The notes beneath the pieces are model-generated. The model saw nothing but the letters and a program-made list of their open reading frames with translations. It ran no database searches and had not been told where the DNA came from. Source: FCB group bacterium (GTDB taxonomy: Bacteria; Zixibacteria; MSB-5A5; GN15; JAAZOE01). From it: a stretch of DNA of 45,597 nt. The stretch lies in contig JAAEQF010000817.1 of NCBI GenBank assembly GCA_024231695.1, positions 1 to 45,597 of the forward strand. The letters are read 5' to 3'. Position 1 is the stretch's first letter, and each line of letters opens with the position of its first letter. The position numbers and the translations under genes were made by a program. Shown here piece after piece: positions 34,047-41,788 of this stretch.

Positions 34047-36335
34047 TTAACACTTGGAATATCCGCAACCCCGGCACACAATACAACCTGATTCATGCTC
34101 GACTCGCGCCCCGCAATCAGGGCAGAATTCGAGAGATAAATCACGACCCTTTTCAATAGCCTTTCCGTTTCCGAAAAGATTGTGCAAAACGATGGCAATG
34201 GCATCGGGAATGGAGGAGATCAGACCGCCATTACCAAATATAGGCGATGATCCGCCGATACCCTTGAGTTGATCGACAACTTTATTGACTGGAATACCAG
34301 ACCTGAAGGCCAAAGAGACCAACCGGCAGATCGCTTCCGTATCGGCCATGGTAGAATAACCCGATTTACCGATCTGCGCAAACACTTCAAACGGCTCGCC
34401 CTCAAGCATATTGATAGTCACATAGAGATTACCGTACCCGGTTTTAATCTTGGTCGTCACTCCCTCAAGCTGTTCGGGACGCTCTTTGACCTTGGCTGAT
34501 AAAACCTCAGCACCCTCGGATGGAGCCGAATCGACATTATCCGCTGTTTCGGTAGCTCCGGTCGAGAGAACCTGATCGGCCCGGCAGCCGTCGCGATACA
34601 CGGTCACACCCTTGCAGCCGAGTTTGAATGCAGAAGTATAGGATTCGCGGACATCATCCACGGTGGCATCATGCGGCAGATTAATCGTTTTGGAAACGGC
34701 ATTGTCCACATGTTTCTGCCAGACGGCCTGCATCCGCACATGATCTTCAGGCGCGACATCATGTGAAGTGATGAAAATATTTTTGATTTCTTCGGGAATC
34801 TCATCAAACTCCTGAATCGATCCAACTTTAGCAATCCGCTCCATCAGTTCCTGCGAATAAAAACCTTGTTCCTTGGCGATTTTCTCAAAATACGGATTAA
34901 CCTCAATCATCTTGGTGTTGTCCATCACATTGCGTACAAAGCTGATAGCAAAATGCGGCTCAATACCCGAAGAACAACCGGTGATAATGGATATCGTGCC
35001 GGTCGGCGCGATAGTCGTAACCGTTGAATTGCGCATCTCCGGACCGGTGCCGTTCTGATAAAAGTCGGATCTTTCCCATAGCGGGAAATGTCCGCGCTTA
35101 TCGCTCAGCCGGATCGATGCCTCATGACCAACCCTTTTAATCCGGGCCATAACCCTATCGGCCAATTCAAAGGCCCGCTGAGAATCATAACGAATACCGA
35201 GCATGATCAACAAATCTGCCCAACCCATTATTCCCAGACCGATCTTGCGATTGCTCTTGGTGTTGGCATCAATTTCCGGGAGCGGATAACGATTGGCTTC
35301 GATGACGTTGTCGAGGAAATGAACCGAATCGGCAACGGTCCGATCCAAAAGTTCCCAATCGACATCATATTTATACATCGAAACAGAATTGTCGGGATCA
35401 ACGACGGCCCTGACCATTCGCGACAGATTGATCGAACCCAGATTGCAGCTTTCATAAGGCAACAGCGGCTGTTCACCGCAGGGATTGGTTGATTCGTAAA
35501 GCCCGACATTGCTGACCGGATTGCCATCGTTCATACGATCAATAAACATTACTCCCGGCTCACCGGTAGTATGCGCATGATTGATAATCAGGTCATAAAC
35601 TTCCCGGGCCGGAAGTTGAGCGATGGCGCCGTCCCGGACATACGGCTTTTCGGTGCGCGGGTCGATGAGAGTAAAATTTTCATCCTTTTCCACTGCTTCC
35701 ATAAAGGCGTCGGTGATACCTACTGAAATATTGAAATTGGTCAACTCGCTGAGATCATCCTTGCAGGTGATAAAATCGACGATATCGGGGTGATCGATAC
35801 GCAGAACGCCCATATTGGCGCCTCGCCGGGTGCCGCCCTGCTTGACCGCTTCAGTCGCCGAATTGATAACCTTCATGAAAGATATCGGTCCCGAAGCCAC
35901 ACCCGAAGTAGAAGCCACATTCGAGTTTTTCGGACGCAAGCGAGAAAACGCAAATCCGGTACCGCCGCCCGATTTATGAATCATGGCCGTATTCTTGACC
36001 GCCGTGAAAATCGAATCCATGCTGTCGTCGATCGGCAATACAAAGCAAGCCGACAATTGCCCCAACGGACGACCGGCGTTCATCAGCGTCGGTGAATTGG
36101 GCATAAACTCAAGCCCGATCATCATATCGTAAAACCGGTTCTCGATCTCTGTAACTTCATCAGGAGTAGCGCCAAAAGTCTGGTCGGGAGCCGCAATGGT
36201 ACGGGCTACACGGCGAAAAAGACCGTCCGGTGTTTCTATGATGTTGCCCTTGCCGTCCTTCGAAAGATAACGCCGCTCCAATACTTTGATGGCGTTCTCG
36301 CTTAAGACCGGTCGCTTGGTGGTGATATCATCCAT
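34047..36335 (-). CDS. nrdJ: Adenosylcobalamin-dependent (class II) ribonucleotide reductase
   Basis: Makes deoxyribonucleotides with an adenosylcobalamin radical, independent of oxygen. 762 residues, like the Thermotoga-type NrdJ. Seen: SPTLMNAGRPLGQLSACFVLP with the first redox cysteine, the finger-loop NPCGEQPLLPYESCNLGSINLSR with the radical cysteine and the N and E residues, GTISIITGCSSGIEP, and a C-terminal zinc-ribbon-like end with CPDC...C...CRGC and a final SKC. No intein or ATP cone is apparent. GAGGAG precedes the ATG, and a 42-codon ORF ends 15 bases upstream. Upstream control sites are listed separately. No class I or III reductase gene is in the window. Confidence 0.96.
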   Translation of the reverse strand: MDDITTKRPVLSENAIKVLERRYLSKDGKGNIIETPDGLFRRVARTIAAPDQTFGATPDEVTEIENRFYDMMIGLEFMPNSPTLMNAGRPLGQLSACFVLPIDDSMDSIFTAVKNTAMIHKSGGGTGFAFSRLRPKNSNVASTSGVASGPISFMKVINSATEAVKQGGTRRGANMGVLRIDHPDIVDFITCKDDLSELTNFNISVGITDAFMEAVEKDENFTLIDPRTEKPYVRDGAIAQLPAREVYDLIINHAHTTGEPGVMFIDRMNDGNPVSNVGLYESTNPCGEQPLLPYESCNLGSINLSRMVRAVVDPDNSVSMYKYDVDWELLDRTVADSVHFLDNVIEANRYPLPEIDANTKSNRKIGLGIMGWADLLIMLGIRYDSQRAFELADRVMARIKRVGHEASIRLSDKRGHFPLWERSDFYQNGTGPEMRNSTVTTIAPTGTISIITGCSSGIEPHFAISFVRNVMDNTKMIEVNPYFEKIAKEQGFYSQELMERIAKVGSIQEFDEIPEEIKNIFITSHDVAPEDHVRMQAVWQKHVDNAVSKTINLPHDATVDDVRESYTSAFKLGCKGVTVYRDGCRADQVLSTGATETADNVDSAPSEGAEVLSAKVKERPEQLEGVTTKIKTGYGNLYVTINMLEGEPFEVFAQIGKSGYSTMADTEAICRLVSLAFRSGIPVNKVVDQLKGIGGSSPIFGNGGLISSIPDAIAIVLHNLFGNGKAIEKGRDLSLEFCPDCGARVEHESGCIVCRGCGYSKC

Positions 36336-36350
36336 GACTTCTCCTCGCTG

Positions 36351-36479
36351 CTACTCTTCAGTGATTTTTACGCAATGTCTGTCTTCGGCATTGGGCGTGA
36401 TTGCCATCAATGTTATTTCGGGCGCCGCCTCCATTGTACCTCTTTCCATCACTGCTGCTTCTTTCGTTGTGCTACTCAT
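36351..36479 (-). CDS. Candidate 42-residue small protein in the nrdJ leader
   Basis: ATG 36479 to TAG 36351, 42 codons, directly upstream of nrdJ; the 15-base gap contains the nrdJ ribosome binding site, so translation could be coupled. The peptide starts MSSTTKEAAVMERGTMEAAP and ends DRHCVKITEE, with no membrane segment. Its own ribosome binding site is weak (GAG 8 nt before ATG). Codon choice looks gene-like but the ORF is too short to judge. It may be a small protein, a leader peptide, or chance. Confidence 0.4.
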   Translation of the reverse strand: MSSTTKEAAVMERGTMEAAPEITLMAITPNAEDRHCVKITEE

Positions 36480-36543
36480 AAAAATATCTCATTTCTCGTG
36501 TAACGCTGTCACAAAGTAATCTTTTTTTCACGCACTCTTCCCG

Positions 36544-36594
36544 GCAGGGCAAAAAAAAGCCCCGCAAACCCATCATTTATAATGTATTGCGAGA
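36544..36594 (-). terminator. Terminator/attenuator-like hairpins in the nrdJ leader
   Basis: On the minus strand TCTCGCAA (36594-36587) pairs with TTGCGGGG (36567-36560; two G-T pairs), followed by C and eight T (36558-36551), as in an intrinsic terminator. The segment GCGGGGC (36565-36559) can instead pair with GCCCTGC (36550-36544), which would break the terminator stem. Two exclusive structures suggest attenuation, but regulation is inferred. Confidence 0.45.
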
Positions 36595-36596
36595 AT

Positions 36597-36656
36597 TCCG
36601 GTGGCGTGCTTTTCTCCCCCCGAAACCGGACGCACCTGCGATTACTAAAGCAGGTG
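36597..36656 (-). ncRNA. Two adjacent hairpins in the nrdJ leader (possible structured RNA)
   Basis: Stem CACCTGC (36633-36639)/GCAGGTG (36650-36656) with a 10-nt loop, and stem TCCGGT (36597-36602)/ACCGGA (36625-36630), only 2 bases apart, so they could stack. The block is GC-rich between AT-rich flanks. No known riboswitch class was recognised. Confidence 0.35.
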
Positions 36657-36716
36657 TCTAAGTTCGCAGATATATACGGGCGTGTCAAATAAAAAATGAA
36701 TAAAAAGTCAAAAAAA

Positions 36717-36732
36717 ACACAACATGTAGTAT
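36717..36732. promoter_or_regulatory. NrdR-box-like site 1
   Basis: ACACAACATGTAGTAT matches the palindromic NrdR consensus ACACWATATATWGTGT at 13 of 16 positions. Its start is exactly 32 bp from that of site 2. Confidence 0.6.
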
Positions 36733-36748
36733 AACAACGACTAAAAGC

Positions 36749-36764
36749 ATACCCTATATTGTGG
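36749..36764. promoter_or_regulatory. NrdR-box-like site 2
   Basis: Matches the NrdR consensus at 12 of 16 positions, with an intact TATATTGTG half (36755-36763). A pair of boxes about three helical turns apart is the known arrangement for NrdR, the ATP/dATP-sensing repressor of ribonucleotide reductase genes. Confidence 0.6.
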
Positions 36765-36768
36765 ATAA
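36760..36768 (-). promoter_or_regulatory. DnaA box
   Basis: TTATCCACA on the minus strand, a perfect DnaA 9-mer, overlapping NrdR-like site 2. DnaA is known to act at ribonucleotide reductase promoters (E. coli nrdAB). Confidence 0.6.
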
Positions 36769-36782
36769 CATTGTTAATAATA

Positions 36783-36791
36783 TGTGGGTAA
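36783..36791 (-). promoter_or_regulatory. Near-consensus DnaA box
   Basis: TTACCCACA on the minus strand, one mismatch from TTATCCACA, in the same orientation and 23 bp from the perfect box. Confidence 0.4.
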
Positions 36792-36830
36792 GCAACCTCC
36801 TTAACACTCAAGTCTATGAGGTATAGACCG

Positions 36831-37073
36831 TTACTCTTTCAGTTGCCGAACCTGACGCAATTTACGAAATAGATCAATATATTCCCGCATCATGATCTCT
36901 TCCGCCTCCGAGATCCCCTCCATCATCGGAATTCCGATCTTTAAGACCGCCCGAACGATATCGGCGGTCGTGCGATCGTATTTCTGAGCCAGTTCGCCCA
37001 AACGTGATTTCAACTCATATGAAATGAAAACATTCAGACAATGCTCACCGCGTAGTTTTTTTAACGAAGCCAT
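36831..37073 (-). CDS. Ribbon-helix-helix (CopG-like) DNA-binding protein
   Basis: 80 residues. A beta-strand/helix/helix order typical of RHH proteins: LNVFISYELKSRLGELAQKY, then RTTADIVRAVLKIGIP. The last 30 residues form a charged helix. RHH proteins act as dimers or in higher oligomers as repressors, often as antitoxins, but no toxin-like gene is next to it. It lies 12 bases after the sigma-like/zinc-finger gene on the same strand, so the two are one unit, and it ends upstream of the nrdJ control region. A role in nrdJ control is possible by position only. Confidence 0.7.
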   Translation of the reverse strand: MASLKKLRGEHCLNVFISYELKSRLGELAQKYDRTTADIVRAVLKIGIPMMEGISEAEEIMMREYIDLFRKLRQVRQLKE

Positions 37074-37085
37074 TATTTACTCCTC

Positions 37086-37586
37086 CTAAGAAATATGATA
37101 TTTTTGATGACCGATCAGACGCTGCGGAGAGCAGATAACCAGGCCATATGTTTCCTTCAGGACTTTGATAATTCGCCGCCAGGTTTCTTCGGAGCCTTTG
37201 CTACAAATAAGGCGGTTTATCTCTTCGCTTTCGGGATGATTGCACAAGGGGCAGTCCGAATTGGTTGAAAGCGCCACAGGCTCCGGAAGATCAAGAATCG
37301 CCGGCAGACGGATTTTTAATTTTCGGATCGCGCCATTATGCAATGTTTCCAATCGATGGATAGCTCTTCCGGTCAAGCGGCTGATTTTACGATAACTCAT
37401 CCCCTGAAAGTAAAAGCGACGAATGAACAATGCTTCGGCCGGATCAAGATTATCGAGCACCTGATTGACCGCGGATATGACTTTTTCACTATAACCGCTG
37501 GCGACATCTTCCCACGGCCGCCCCAGAGCCGGATCGTAATCCAACTCGACTATCCAGTTCTGATAGATAATTCGCTCTCTCCCCAT
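37086..37586 (-). CDS. Sigma-70 region 4-like HTH protein with C-terminal C2H2-type zinc motif
   Basis: 166 residues. Residues ~43-94 (LDNLDPAEALFIRRFYFQGM, then SYRKISRLTG and an RLETLHNGAIRKLK helix) look like a sigma region 4 helix-turn-helix; region 2 is missing, so it cannot act as a full sigma factor. The C-terminal part has C112-x2-C115 (CPLCNHPESEEINRLI) and H160-x3-H164 (GHQKYH), a spacing seen in small phage and bacterial DNA-binding proteins where the Cys pair is followed by a second HTH and an HxxxH end. A strong GGGAGG lies 7 nt before the ATG. Paired with the RHH gene. Function unknown; a transcription regulator is likely. Confidence 0.7.
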   Translation of the reverse strand: MGRERIIYQNWIVELDYDPALGRPWEDVASGYSEKVISAVNQVLDNLDPAEALFIRRFYFQGMSYRKISRLTGRAIHRLETLHNGAIRKLKIRLPAILDLPEPVALSTNSDCPLCNHPESEEINRLICSKGSEETWRRIIKVLKETYGLVICSPQRLIGHQKYHIS

Positions 37587-37876
37587 ATTCGCCTCCCGGT
37601 AAAACGGTTTCAGCCACAGATTACTACCGGGACCGCTTCTTGTCCATCACCGGATAGTCGCAACAAAAGCGATAACGACCCATCAATTCCGGCAATGTCA
37701 TTGTGATTCACATCTCCAAAGCTCCTCCAGTCAGAATAAGATTTCCCACCCGATCTCAGATTTTGCCGGCACCGTATTGACTTGTCACAAATGAATCAAC
37801 ATTTTACTCATCTTGACCGATTAATTATTAGAGGATCACCTGACCCAAATGGAACCGAGACCTTAAAAGAACAGCC

Positions 37877-38629
37877 ATGACCGATCAGCCGCATTTCGAC
37901 ATACCTGAAAACCAGGCCAAGGAAACCGAAACCGTCGAACAATATCCTTTTCGGCGCAGTATCGGGACGTACATTGTTCTGGTCTTCATGCTGGCCATTT
38001 TCCCCGGACTAAATCTCTTGCTGGGCTTTCTAACCGACCCGGAAATTGATTTTGAACGATTCGATCTGGTGACTTTCCTCATTATCCCGACTCTGATTAT
38101 GCTCTGGTTGATGCTTTTAACGATCGTCCTCGCAGTCTGGCGGGAAAAAGCTTCGCCGTCCAGTATCGGCCTGGGACGCCTTCGATTGATCCATTTACCG
38201 ATCGCGCTGCTTTTTCTAATCGGCTCCAATTTTCTGCTCGTAGGGCTGGAAAAGGTCCTGCGCACTCTGGGCCTGTCCACCGGCGCAAATATCGAGCAGA
38301 TGGTCGCCCAAGCCGGGGATATTCCGATCTGGTGGCTGATTACTTCCTTGTCGGCGGCGGTTTGCGAGGAGGTCGTCTTTCGCGGGTATCTGCTGACGAG
38401 AATTAAGGCAGTTATGAACCGAGGCTGGTTCTGGCCCGTACTTCTTTCGACTATATCATTCGCTTCGGGACATTTATATCAGGGCTGGGGCGGTGGAATA
38501 CTTCTCTTTGCCTACGGACTCTTGTTCTGCGGATTGTACATTAAAACCAAATCCATCTGGCCCGGTATTATCGCTCATTTTATCCAAAACTTCTCGGCCA
38601 TTTATCTTTTTAAATATTACAACGGGTAA
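37877..38629 (+). CDS. CPBP family intramembrane glutamic endopeptidase
   Basis: 250 residues with about seven membrane helices. The CPBP/Abi signature is complete: EE at 164-165 and R169 in CEEVVFRGYLL, a histidine in FASGHLYQG near 198, and a later histidine in IIAHFIQN near 233. Members (Rce1, MroQ and others) cut proteins or peptides within or next to the membrane; the substrate here is unknown. The ATG 37877 has no strong ribosome binding site. Its 3' end overlaps the convergent M23 gene by 13 bases, so no terminator lies between them. Confidence 0.9.
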   Translation: MTDQPHFDIPENQAKETETVEQYPFRRSIGTYIVLVFMLAIFPGLNLLLGFLTDPEIDFERFDLVTFLIIPTLIMLWLMLLTIVLAVWREKASPSSIGLGRLRLIHLPIALLFLIGSNFLLVGLEKVLRTLGLSTGANIEQMVAQAGDIPIWWLITSLSAAVCEEVVFRGYLLTRIKAVMNRGWFWPVLLSTISFASGHLYQGWGGGILLFAYGLLFCGLYIKTKSIWPGIIAHFIQNFSAIYLFKYYNG

Positions 38630-40110
38630 ATCTCTTCGGGCGGCGGACCGTTTTTAAAAACATAGTTAATCAGAAAAACGGCGTCCCCGACGTTAATCGT
38701 TTCATCGCCATTTACGTCCCCCGCTGAGTAGGGTAATGGTGCCGGACCATTCTTGAAAACATAATTTATCACATGCACTGCATCACCAACATTAATCGTC
38801 CCATCTTCGTTGGCATCTCCAACAATATAAAGACGAGTCAGCGAAAGACTAAGGTTCCTGTCCTCATTAAAAAACATCGTGGTATCATGCGTTTCATATG
38901 CCCGACGACTTACTACAACCTGATGATTGCCGGCGTTGACCGACGGAATAGAGAATTCTCCATTGGAATCAGCCATATCGTACTGTCCACTGGCAGCGAT
39001 AGTAATAAGGGAACCAAAAGGGTCAGGACTATGTTCATCAACCCCTATCGTTCCGGCCAATTCAAAGAAATTAGCAACGACCACACTCATCGAATCAAAA
39101 GTAACATTTCCGGAACGGTCCCGGGCCCGGATATGCACCCAATGTTCGCCGTTGGCATAATCTCCAGTCGCCCAAACTCCGGTCGTATCGGTCATTTCGA
39201 GAACCGAGTCACCGTCGCTATTAGTCACGATGAAAAAATAATCGCGATTATCATAATCACCTTTCGAATCGCAAGTGGCATCATTTGCATAAATTACATT
39301 GACAATAGAATACAATTCATCATAATCGCCAATGCGTCCGGTGAAACAGAAGCCGGTTCTCCAGTCTTCATCATCTATTTTATATTCAAGAGCATGAGGA
39401 TTTACGGCATAGCTATAATCGCTCATAAAATCATAAACGCGGCAGACAACGTCAACATCACCCGAAAGTCCCTCTCCCTCAGAAAAATAATCCGTTGTAC
39501 CATTTACACGAAAAGCAAATCTCTGACTGCCCAGGGCATCAGTGAAGACCGGCGGATCGGGATCATTGATCACATCAGTCTCATCAAGAGGATTCCCGGA
39601 ATATTCCCAGTCACCGAAATTGTCCGCCCAATGCTCGGTCGTTCCCCCATACCTAATCTGAGAAAAGTGAAGATGATCAAAGCCAGGCTGAACATGAAAC
39701 CAGGTAACATCGCCAATATAAACTCCCGCTTCAACCCAGTCGCCGGTACTGAAGGGAATTGTCGAAGGATTGATATGAGCGTACATGTAGGCATCGCACC
39801 ACCCTGTCCCGGCCGAATCGCCGATAACAATCCTCCAATGAGTATCGGCCGAAGGCGTCATTATCACCTTAATATATCCAGATTTAACAGCATATATCGG
39901 CGTCCCGTAGGGCGCCATCAGATCAATGCCGGTATGCAGAAATGGTGGCGAACCATCATAGTCCTGAAGCTGTCCGTAACCGTTACTAATCGGTTTGCAG
40001 GTGCTGTCTCTGAACAAGGGCCAATCAAGAGCGTTAACCTGGCCAGCGAGGAAAACTGCAATAACGATGGCGATGATTGTCTTAATGATACAATTCACAA
40101 CTCCCCCCAT
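38617..40110 (-). CDS. Secreted M23 metallopeptidase with dockerin-like pair (paralogue 1)
   Basis: 497 residues. N-terminal signal peptide/hydrophobic segment (about 8-27). The M23 (LytM-type) zinc site is complete: H59 and D63 in HTGID, H112 in YAH, and H146-x-H148 in DHLHF. M23 enzymes cut peptidoglycan cross-links or glycine-rich proteins. A middle region (~190-360) has Ig-like segments, then a carboxypeptidase-regulatory-like fold (VNAGNHQVVVSRRAYE) and two dockerin-like units at the end. The ATG is followed by GGGGGGAG, which may belong to a slightly later start. Shares its whole layout with the gene at 40265-41770, indicating a tandem duplication. A promoter lies just upstream. Confidence 0.88.
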   Translation of the reverse strand: MGGVVNCIIKTIIAIVIAVFLAGQVNALDWPLFRDSTCKPISNGYGQLQDYDGSPPFLHTGIDLMAPYGTPIYAVKSGYIKVIMTPSADTHWRIVIGDSAGTGWCDAYMYAHINPSTIPFSTGDWVEAGVYIGDVTWFHVQPGFDHLHFSQIRYGGTTEHWADNFGDWEYSGNPLDETDVINDPDPPVFTDALGSQRFAFRVNGTTDYFSEGEGLSGDVDVVCRVYDFMSDYSYAVNPHALEYKIDDEDWRTGFCFTGRIGDYDELYSIVNVIYANDATCDSKGDYDNRDYFFIVTNSDGDSVLEMTDTTGVWATGDYANGEHWVHIRARDRSGNVTFDSMSVVVANFFELAGTIGVDEHSPDPFGSLITIAASGQYDMADSNGEFSIPSVNAGNHQVVVSRRAYETHDTTMFFNEDRNLSLSLTRLYIVGDANEDGTINVGDAVHVINYVFKNGPAPLPYSAGDVNGDETINVGDAVFLINYVFKNGPPPEEIYPL

Positions 40111-40235
40111 ACCCGCTTACAAGAAAATGGGCCGTATGAAACATTGAGTAGCAAAAGCACGATTGTCGCATGCGGGCAGTGAGGGAATGATACTATTATT
40201 AATTACTGGAAACGTCTACGTTCTCTATCTAGTAT

Positions 40236-40264
40236 AATATAGCAAACTGGGATGTTTTAGTCAA
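40236..40264 (-). promoter_or_regulatory. Promoter candidate for M23 paralogue 1
   Basis: Minus strand TTGACT (40264-40259), 17-nt spacer, TATATT (40241-40236), starting right after the stop of M23 paralogue 2, so the duplicated gene can be transcribed on its own. Confidence 0.5.
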
Positions 40265-41770
40265 TTAATTTTTTGAATTCAGCGTCGCCAGATCGTGGGA
40301 ACTGGGATTACGGGGAGTCCAACCCTCCATCGGCGGCGGACCGCTTTTAAAGATATAATTGATCAGATACACGGCATCGCCGACATTAACCGCTTCATCG
40401 CCATTAACGTTTCCAGCCGCATACGGCATGGGTTCATATCCGCCTTTAAAAACATAGTTTATGACATAAACGGCGTCACCGACATTGACCGCATCGTCAT
40501 AATTGGCGTCACCGGCCAGATAGTCTCCCGGGATAAGCTCAGCGTTCAACGACCGGTCCTGATTCATCAGCATAATTGTATCGACCGCAGCATATCCCGC
40601 ACGGCTGACGGTAATCATCTGCGATCCGCCGCCAACTAACGGCAGACTGAAATCGCCCAATTCATCGGTGAAATCGACCGGGCCGCCGCCGAGGACACTC
40701 ACTTCGGTTCCCACCAAACTCGGATTACCGTCGCCGATGGTCACATTCCCGGTCAGGGCAAAGTAATTGGCCACATTAACGCTCATCGATTCGACGCTGC
40801 TGTTACCAGCTCGATCCCAGGCTCGAACATATATAGTATATTGCCCGTTGTGAAAATCGGCTGTCGGCCACGAATACGGCTGGTCGGAGGCTTCGATAAT
40901 CGAGTCGCCGTCGGTATTGGTCAGATTAAAATAATAATTGCGACTGCCATAATCGCCCTCGGTTAGGCAGACGCCGTCGGTCTGGTAAACGGATGACACG
41001 TTGTTGGCGTAATCGAGCAGACCGGTGAAACAGACCGAATTGGTCCAGGGAATCGAGGAATCGCCTTCGATCCTGTATTCCATTTGGTATGGAGCCAGCC
41101 GCCAGCTGTAATGATTGATATAATCGTAAGCTTTGCAGACGATGTCCACATCGCCGTTCACAGGAGATCCTTCGGAAAAATAGGAAGTAGTTTCATTTTC
41201 AACAAAGGCAAATTTCTGAGTTCCGATGGCGTTTTCAAATACCGGCGTATCAGGATCGGTGATACCAACCAGTTCGTCCAGAGGATTGGCCAAAAACTCC
41301 CAATTGGAATCCCAGACCACACCCGTATGGCGGATTTTAACAAAATGCAGATGATGAAAATCGGACACCGGCCAGACAACCAGATCACCCAGATAATCCC
41401 CTTCGTTGACCCACTGCCCCTCAATTACGGGAATTGTCCACTGACTGAGATGAGCATACAGCCAACCGTCGCACTCGGCTGCTCCGGACGAATCACCGAT
41501 AGCAACTCGCCAATGCAAATCGGCTGAAATAGTCAGGATCGCTTTGACATAACCGGACTTCACCGCATATACCGGAGTTCCGGCTGGAGCCAGGATATCG
41601 AGGCCGGGATGAAAATAAGGTGAACCACCGTAGCGCTGGTATTCACCATAAGAATTGCCGATTAAATGAGTGGTGCTGTCCCGCTGCAACGGCCAGGGTA
41701 TCGCCGCCAGATCACCAAAGAAACAGAATATCAGACAGACTGCGAGAGTAAAGCGAAGGAAGGGGGCCAT
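40265..41770 (-). CDS. Secreted M23 metallopeptidase with dockerin-like pair (paralogue 2)
   Basis: 501 residues, signal peptide about 1-23 (MAPFLRFTLAVCLIFCFFGDLAA). M23 zinc site complete: H54 and D58 in HPGLD, H107 in YAH, H140-x-H142 in HHLHF. The next ~200 residues carry the same Ig-like segments as paralogue 1 (YDYINHYSW... versus YDFMSDYSY...; VESMSVNVANYF versus FDSMSVVVANFF), followed by a regulatory-like domain and two dockerin-like units. Only 18 bases separate it from the surface repeat gene upstream, so both are probably one transcript. Substrate unknown; a lytic or processing role outside the cell is inferred. Confidence 0.88.
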   Translation of the reverse strand: MAPFLRFTLAVCLIFCFFGDLAAIPWPLQRDSTTHLIGNSYGEYQRYGGSPYFHPGLDILAPAGTPVYAVKSGYVKAILTISADLHWRVAIGDSSGAAECDGWLYAHLSQWTIPVIEGQWVNEGDYLGDLVVWPVSDFHHLHFVKIRHTGVVWDSNWEFLANPLDELVGITDPDTPVFENAIGTQKFAFVENETTSYFSEGSPVNGDVDIVCKAYDYINHYSWRLAPYQMEYRIEGDSSIPWTNSVCFTGLLDYANNVSSVYQTDGVCLTEGDYGSRNYYFNLTNTDGDSIIEASDQPYSWPTADFHNGQYTIYVRAWDRAGNSSVESMSVNVANYFALTGNVTIGDGNPSLVGTEVSVLGGGPVDFTDELGDFSLPLVGGGSQMITVSRAGYAAVDTIMLMNQDRSLNAELIPGDYLAGDANYDDAVNVGDAVYVINYVFKGGYEPMPYAAGNVNGDEAVNVGDAVYLINYIFKSGPPPMEGWTPRNPSSHDLATLNSKN

Positions 41771-41788
41771 GACATGTCCTATCTGTCG

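Larger units (their letters stand above)
36480..36830 (-). promoter_or_regulatory. nrdJ upstream control region and structured leader
   Basis: 351 bases between the RHH gene and the small ORF. Contains two NrdR-like boxes, two DnaA-like boxes, two adjacent GC-rich hairpins and an attenuator-like T8 hairpin, each listed below. No clear -10/-35 pair is visible next to the boxes. It lacks the conserved parts of a cobalamin riboswitch. Confidence 0.6.

Noticed and set aside
36717-36791. Chromosomal replication origin because of DnaA boxes
   Set aside because: Only one perfect and one imperfect box, and no dnaA, dnaN or other origin-associated genes; control of nrdJ explains them better.
36480-36830. 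Cobalamin riboswitch upstream of nrdJ
   Set aside because: GCCAC and GGGAAG pieces occur, but the conserved GGGAA/GGTG core, the CCCGCNACTG block and the closing CCAGGA/ACC segment are missing or out of order.
37587-37876. Short ORFs of 25-33 codons on the minus strand before the sigma-like gene
   Set aside because: Too short, with poor ribosome binding site spacing, and the peptides show no features.
38773-40182. A 469-codon open frame on the + strand opposite M23 paralogue 1
   Set aside because: It is a shadow of the real minus-strand gene, which has a signal peptide, full zinc site and dockerin pair; the + frame gives a protein very rich in Ile/Arg/Ser with no family features.
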